Shown here: positions 58,601-64,000 of the stretch, in pieces
How positions within the stretch are numbered: position 1 is the first letter of the stretch
Layout: every line of letters starts with the position of its first letter
Assembly (NCBI RefSeq): GCF_011397635.1
Contig: NC_064770.1
Coordinates: forward strand, 8,270,826-8,334,825
DNA length: 64,000 nt
Reading direction: 5' to 3'
From: Epinephelus fuscoguttatus
Taxonomy: Eukaryota; Chordata; Actinopteri; Perciformes; Serranidae
The notes under the pieces: model-generated
The model's input: only the letters and a program-made list of their open reading frames with translations
Told to the model about the DNA's origin: nothing
The model's database searches: none
Translations under genes and position numbers: made by a program

Positions 58601-59089
58601 AATGTTTGAAGGTGCAAAATCTGGTGGCAACACAAGAGGTCATTGAGAGCATACATACAAAACTTAGGATACAAACATGTAGGAGCAATGACATAAATTA
58701 TGTGAGTGCATCATGTAATGTAAGTATCATATTTGTGTTGGGCTAGCAACCAATAAGTAGCTGCATGTAGCCACGTGCTAACAGAAACACGTGATGTTGT
58801 TTGCCGATGTTGGTAATTTGTCCCACGTTTAAGGTAATTTTTCTGGCTGAAACATGTCGGGTTGTGAAGATCTTGGTTTACAAGTTTTTCTAAGAGATTT
58901 TTACTTTTTCCACTTTGCAATCAGAGCGGACCAGGCTTTTTTGGGAGGGGAGTTTAAAGGGCCAGGTGCTATAATGGAGTGTCTCAGACAGTGTTTTTTG
59001 AACAATGAAGCATGCACACGTGCTCTAGTAGAAACCTAAAATACAATGTATGAACCTGAGTATAATATGTCTCCTTCAACTCCATTCAG
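58601..59089. repeat. NLR intron 5 with a dispersed repeat (about 58850-59070)
   Basis: Blocks 'tggagtgtctcagacagtgt', 'tttttgaacaatgaagcatg' and 'gtatgaacctgagtataata' resemble a common fish interspersed repeat known from memory. It may have replaced further LRR exons and runs almost to the next acceptor site. Confidence 0.4.
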
Positions 59090-59334
59090 GCTGTCAGGCT
59101 GTCTGATCACAGAGGATGGCTGTGTTTCTCTGGCCTCAGCTCTGAACTCCAACCCCTCACATCTAAGAGATCTGGACCTGAATCATCCAGGAGACTCAGG
59201 AGTGACACTGCTATCTCCTGGGCTCAAGGATCCACACTGGACACTGGACACTCTCAACTTACTTGACACTCTCAACTTACTTGAGAGTGTCCAGTGTCCA
59301 GTGTGGATCCACACTGGACACTGGACACTCTCAA
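59090..59334 (+). pseudogene. NLR LRR exon with palindromic 3' insertion
   Basis: It opens after 'ctccattcag' and encodes LSGCLITEDGCVSLASALNS, a DLDLNHPGDSGV block, LLSPGLKDPHWTLDTL: one leucine-rich-repeat unit of the RNase-inhibitor type used by NLRs. An unbroken family exon would end at 59257 (168 nt, phase 2). Here 77 bp of duplicated, inverted sequence precede the present GTAAGT donor at 59335-59340, so splicing there would shift the frame into the next exon. Confidence 0.82.
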
Positions 59335-59342
59335 GTAAGTTG
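59273..59342. repeat. 70-bp perfect palindrome
   Basis: Every base from 59273 to 59342 pairs with its mirror about the centre 59307/59308 (in the GGATCC at 59305-59310). It includes a GTAAGT donor on the plus strand (59335-59340) and its mirror image on the minus strand. It is preceded by a short direct duplication (gacactctcaacttacttga). It can form a complete hairpin in DNA or RNA. Confidence 0.97.
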
Positions 59343-61452
59343 CACTTAGAAGAGTTACAAAGTGGGCAAATCTGGCTCCAGAATGAGCTCTAATAATCAT
59401 TGGTTATGATTAGGGCTTCCTAATGCTGTGTTCACATTATGAGTGACAACACAACAGCGTGACAAGCTATGTCATCGCTGAGTCACTGTTGAAGTATTTG
59501 CTCAAGCGCTCGTTGATATAGTTACATCGCCACAGGCTTGTATGTGTCTGCTACTTGCCACAAAGTATCTCGAGTGAACATGTTCTTAAGTTTGTACTTG
59601 GTTAAAAATAGATATTTTATCAATGTATAAGCATTGCATTTTCCCACCCCATTTCATCCCGTGTGCACCACAATGCACAGACAGCTAGCATAGCATCAGC
59701 TAACTAAGCTAAATAACACAGCTAAACCAAAATATCTGATTGGTTGATGCCTCACTGAAGCATCATTGGAGCGCTGCAAACAGGTGAGGCCAGCTCAGCT
59801 TTGATTTGTAGCACATCATGCCCGTCCACAGCAACAAGTATCGGGTGTCATTTTGTAGCCTCAAGTCAGGGGCACCATCAGGAATTTTGGGCCCCATGAA
59901 AAAAAATCACATTACTGCTAGTGAACTGTACATGCAACAGTCTGCATACAGTATGCAGTTCACTATTTGATGCAAGATTAAAAGCCACCATAAAACATGT
60001 GATAAAGGCCATCTTTTACAGTTTAATTGTAATTTTTATTGTAAAATCCCAAAATGGAAAATTCTCTTAACATTAATGAAAGACTTAAAAAAAAAAACCT
60101 TAAATATATATTAACTTTTCAATCAAAATAAATTAAGATCATCATCTCAAAATAATGAAAACAGCAGATTTTTTTAACTTAGCTGCACATATATGCCAAC
60201 AAGAAAATAAAGTTGAAATGGAAAATTATATTAAAAGGCCTCATGAAGGTGCTGAGTTAGGCTACTTAATGTTTCCAACTGTCCAGCATCCAGTACAGGC
60301 ACTTGTAGGCTACTTTTGTTTCATAATAATCATTATGTGGAAAAATAATTTGTTTGAATTTCTGTCATTAAAAAATACTTCCTTTTCTTTTTTGCAATGG
60401 TAAAAAAGAGCAAGAGACAGACTCCCTGCAATGATGCTAACTGGCATGTCATTCAACACTGTTGCTCACCTTCTTCAAAGTTATGAGGAGACAGGGCTGC
60501 TGCTTCTGACTCATCTGTTGTTGAGTCTGGTAAAAGGGACAGGGACAACTGATTTAATATGAATATCTTGCTAAACATTTACCTACACTGATTAATGTAG
60601 GCTAAAAGGAGTGAAATGTAGGCTAACGCTAGTCTGTAGCTGGCTTATTTCACTATGGACATTAAGCTAACAGGTTCATTTCTACCACTCACAGACTATA
60701 GGCTACCCACCTTTCTTGGAGAAAAACTGGCTCACATATTGACACCCTTTCTTTTGCCTCTCCTCTCTCTCCTTTCTCTCTTTCCTTTTGTGAAAACTGA
60801 ACACTGTATTGCAAGATTGCTAATTACAGCAGAAAATAACTTAAAAATATGTTGTCAGTGAACTTTTTGCTGATGTGTTGGGATAAACATTTTTGTGACT
60901 GGCCAGATACACTAATGAGCAGTATTTCCTCATTGTAGTAATAGAAAACATAATTCGCTCAGCATTACTTTCCCTTAAAACACATGTGCTCTTTCAGATT
61001 AGTTGTATACAAACGGAATTTCTAGAAGACAGGCCTGAGTGATACTGACGTGTACTGACATAACTGTAAGGTGCAAAGGGCATGATCACCTTTCACACAT
61101 ATGTGCAGAACACACACTTGTGGTGGTTTTGCCTCCCTTTGTAGTCAATATGCATCTTTTCATAGTTTTTTGTTATTTTGTAGTAATTTTGTGTCTCCTT
61201 GTGGTTGTTTTGTGTCTCCTTGTGGTCAGTTTGAGTCTTTACCTGGTTAGTATGTATTAATTCAAGTGACATTTTGTAGGTAAAGGCCAGGGGGCCCCTG
61301 TCACTTTGGGCCCCTGGGCCTGTACCTGGTCGTCCTGTTCAGTAATTCATCCATCATTAGATTGAATTATAAACGCATGTTACTTAAGTGTCCTCTCCTA
61401 ACAATGACTTTACTTGACTTTCAGACTGTCTGTTGTTTTTTTTTTTCTACAG
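59335..61452. other. NLR intron 6 with transposon-like ends at about 59868 and 61325
   Basis: The 'caggggcaccatcaggaatt' with 'ttgggcccc' near 59868, and 'gggggcccctg...tttgggcccctgggcc' near 61290-61320, resemble two parts of one dispersed fish element. The 1.4 kb between them has no recognised protein. Confidence 0.35.
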
Positions 61453-61499
61453 AGTGGACCATGGAGGTGAACACAGGTTAATCTCTGGGCCGAGGAAAT
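61453..61499 (+). pseudogene. NLR short linker exon before B30.2
   Basis: A 47-nt exon between 'tttctacag' and GTGAGT encodes VDHGGEHRLISGPRK plus one base. This VDHGGE...GPRKY micro-exon is the standard link between LRR and B30.2 in fish NLRs. It enters in phase 2 and leaves in phase 1, and gives Tyr with the next exon. Confidence 0.85.
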
Positions 61500-61829
61500 G
61501 TGAGTAATGATGTCTGATTAAATTAGTAAATTATCAGTAAAAGTACAGAGGTATTATTAATAAAATTTAGTATCAAAGTATCAGCAGTAAAAGCACACAA
61601 GTCTTACAGTGCAGTGCTGGCAATAAATCCATTCCCTCAGACAGAAACCATTCAACATAACATCATCTTCCTTAGTTGTACAGTGGATCAGCATGCTTTA
61701 TTATTTGTCTTTTTACACTTTCACATGAGAAAAAGCTTTCAGGGAAAAAAGTGGATGACTTTACTGAAGAAAGAAAGTGATAAACATTTCACACAATATT
61801 ATAATCTTTCACTGCGTCTCTACCTGCAG

Positions 61830-62347
61830 ATTTATTCCGGCCCACATTGGACCCAAACACAGCACACAAACGCCTGTCTCTGTGTGAACAGAGCGGACAG
61901 GTCTCACATACAGAAGAATGACATCCTTATCCTGATCATCCTGAACGATTTTACTAACAAGATCAGGTGCTGTGTCGAGAGGGTCTGACTGGGTGCTCCT
62001 ACTTGGAGGTAGACATGGCTGGTGGAGCTTTCATCGGTGTGGCATACAAAGGAATCGACAGAACTGGTTCCTATGAAAGCTGGCTCGGATACAATGACAA
62101 GTCATGGTGTGTCAGCTGTTTTGGTCGTAACTACAAGGTATTGCATGACTGGAGAGAGACCAACATACCAATTGCCATCACATCACCCAGAGTAGGAGTG
62201 TATCTGGACTGGCCAAGAGACACACTGTCTTTCTATAAAGTTACTTCTGAAAGCTTAGTCCACCTGCACACTTTCCACCACAGATTCACAGAGGCGCTCT
62301 ACTCTGGTTTTTATGTACCGTACAATACATCACTGTCTCTGTGTTAG
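61830..62347 (+). pseudogene. NLR last exon: PRY-SPRY (B30.2) domain
   Basis: It opens after 'tacctgcag'. PRY part: LFRPTLDPNTAHKRLSLCEQ, then stop TGA 61919-61921 before HPYPDHPERF and stop TAA 61955-61957. SPRY part: QVLCREGLTGCSYLEVDMAG, a IGVAYKGIDR block, SWLGYNDKSWCVSC, RVGVYLDWPRDTLSFYKV and LHTFHHRFTEALYSGFYV, ending SLSLC* at 62345-62347. The family's 'LDPNTAH', 'HPERF', 'VLCREGLTG' and 'GVYLD...LSFY' are all present, so the two stops are point changes in an otherwise complete domain. B30.2 domains bind protein partners. Confidence 0.9.
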
Positions 62348-64000
62348 TCTTCTAAAGACTGCAGTTACCACCTTGCAGTTCTATGCCTCTGTGAACCTGT
62401 CAAGTCGCAGTTCACATCCATGTCTGTCCAGACTCATATGTCATCATGACAGAAGACAATGCTTCAACTACGGATCTTGTTGCAACAACGCTACATATTC
62501 TAAAACATGGATGCTTCACACACATCTTCAACCTGGCAGCACAGTTTTATACACTCAGCATAGTTTCAAGGTGGACACCCAAGATTAGTGTCACCAGTTC
62601 AGTATCTGATCAAAAGTTTCCCCTTTTGTTGTTTTTCATAAGACGTGGTGTTGAATAGTGGGCAGAAAACATTATAATGTCACAGTGGAGGTGACCTTTG
62701 ACCTTTTGGATATAAAATATCAACACTTCATCATTTTGTCTTATTAGACACTTGTATTAAATGTTGTTAGTGCATAGTGTTTGTTTATTCTTGAGTTATG
62801 GCCAAAAACATGTTTTGTGAGGTCATAGTGACCTTGACCTTTGACCACTAAATTCTAATAAGTTCATCGTTGAGTCCAAGTGAATGTGTAGAAATTCCCT
62901 CAAAGCCTTCTTGAGATACAGCATGAACAAGAATGAGAGAGACACGAGACCACAGTGACTTTGACCTTTGACCCTCAACCACCAGATTTGAATCAGTTAA
63001 TTGTTGTGTCCAAGTGGATGTTCGTCCCAAAATTAAAGAACTTCGCTCAAGGTGTTCTTGAGTTATCGCATTGGACGTACAAAAAGATGGACTGATGAAT
63101 GGACAGATGGACAACCTGAAGATATAATGCCTCTGGCCACAGCTGTTGCAGGCATGGAGTCCTAAAAAGTCAATACAAGTAAATACAAGCTTTGTTTCCA
63201 CTGAGGGAAATAGTTTCAGCTTTTGAAAACACCCCCATTTTCACAGGTAACTTAGCCTGTCCCCCCGCTGCAGGAAATAATGGATTAATCCTGGAAAGCT
63301 GTTGATGTAGCACTTTTCTCCTTATGAAAGTAACACGGTGATTATTCGACTAATGAGAATTTGGTCGGACGAGAGCATAGCGACCAAATATAGACTAGTC
63401 GACCAGGAGACTACAGCCCTACAAATTTGGCATGGACGTGGAAGAGTCTGGTTAATAATTCCACTAACACAAACGAAATGAGCAGATGACAATGCTGCAT
63501 GTAAAACAACTGTGTAGTTTCCACAGCTCCGCTCCCTCTGCCCCTCTCCTTCTCCAGATACACACAGGTGACGGTCAGTCAGAGACTTTTCACATTTAAA
63601 TTGCGCGATTAATGGAGGTTCTTTAACTATTTCGCTACCAAGTGGGCGAAATATGGAAAGAATACAATAAAGAATTGTAGAAAAAGAGAGGATTAAAAGA
63701 TTCGACTTCAAGAGAGGGACGATTCAAAGGCAGTGTGCAAATTCAGATTCTGTGTGAAATATGTACTCATCATTCAGATCTTGTTCAGCATACCAGCACT
63801 GTTACAGTGAAAGTAAAATGGCTCATTATATGCAACTTCTTTACTTTCATTTTCATTCATTCATTATTTTTTTCCATGTTTTGGGTCGGCTAGTTGGTTT
63901 GGAAGAATTCAAGGGCAGTAAATATCATGTATTTGTAAAGTAATTTTGAAATGGTTGCTTATGAAATGCTGATAAGTCCATGCATATACTGCATCCTATA
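62348..64000. other. spacer downstream of the NLR
   Basis: Includes the probable 3' UTR immediately after 62347 and the dispersed repeat at about 62680-63090 (related to 4740-4960, with repeated 'gtgac(t)ttgacctttgac'). No further gene recognised. Confidence 0.45.

Larger units (their letters stand above)
52046..62347 (+). pseudogene. fish NLR (FISNA-NACHT-LRR-B30.2, NLRC3-like), pseudogene
   Basis: Eight exons can be joined with conserved splice sites and matching phases: 52046-52178 (start ATG 52084), 55428-55556, 55801-55920, 56026-56189, 56904 to about 58600, 59090-59257/59334, 61453-61499 and 61830-62347. The product would be a cytosolic nucleotide-binding receptor of the teleost NLR-C group: an N-terminus of repeated short exons, then FISNA, NACHT with Walker A GIAGSGKT and Walker B FILDGLDES, winged-helix region, one LRR and a B30.2 domain. 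Family members are thought to act in innate sensing; the specific ligand is unknown. Inactivating changes: TGA 57440-57442, TGA 58205-58207, TGA 61919-61921, TAA 61955-61957, and a palindromic insertion at the LRR exon end. Only one LRR exon is found where relatives usually have several. The gene as written cannot make a full protein; partial products or assembly errors remain possible. Confidence 0.88.

Noticed and set aside
57440..61921. Selenocysteine or programmed read-through as an explanation of the TGA codons in the NLR
   Set aside because: NLR proteins are not selenoproteins, relatives have ordinary residues at these sites, a TAA is present as well, and I found no SECIS-like structure by eye.
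2..64000. CRISPR arrays, bacterial operons, phage or integron features
   Set aside because: All evidence (introns, vertebrate gene families, SINEs, Tc1 elements) is eukaryotic; the tandem repeats seen are microsatellites or transposon pieces without spacer structure.

Overview
The window looks like nuclear DNA from a ray-finned (teleost, probably percomorph) fish. It has intron-split genes with GT/AG junctions, fish-type GIMAP GTPases, and a FISNA-NACHT-LRR-B30.2 NLR receptor, an architecture expanded in teleosts. It also carries Tc1-like transposons, tRNA-headed SINEs and many CA/GT microsatellites. There is no prokaryotic, organellar, rRNA or CRISPR signal. Coding density is very low; most bases are introns, decayed transposons or unrecognised spacer.

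Layout. 1-9.4 kb: no intact gene; a 125-bp relic of an NLR NACHT exon (about 661-785), a SINE with perfect target-site duplications (1207-1580), and several small duplications and hairpin elements. 9.4-16.2 kb: a two-exon minus-strand GIMAP-like gene (exon 1 16007-16049, main exon 9426-10282). Its intron holds a nearly full-length Tc1-like transposon (10909-12517) and a SINE split by another element. 16.2-23.9 kb: spacer with relics of a second Tc1 lineage, a hAT-type BED finger and a long CA repeat. 23.9-29.1 kb: a second, paralogous minus-strand GIMAP-like gene (exon 1 28890-28914, main exon 23923-24680) with the same phase-1 intron and a matching upstream region. 29-46 kb: spacer rich in MITEs, including a TTA-flanked 1.1-kb inverted-repeat element (42460-43569) and a BED-finger ORF split by an insertion that left an 8-9 bp duplication.

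46.6-51.9 kb is a 5.25-kb inverted repeat whose axis lies inside a broken Tc1 copy. Part of its right side is an odd patchwork of transposon and flanking sequence. 52.0-62.3 kb is a plus-strand NLR (NLRC3-like/NLR-C type) whose eight recognisable exons keep splice sites and phase. It carries four in-frame stop codons and a palindromic insertion at the end of its LRR exon, so I call it a pseudogene. 62.3-64 kb is repeat-like spacer.

Functionally the window is an immune-type neighbourhood: two apparently intact GIMAP GTPases beside a decaying cytosolic NLR. I do not see a clearly new system. The most unusual structures are the inverted repeat with its patchwork, the 70-bp perfect palindrome at an NLR splice donor, and the precise nested insertions.
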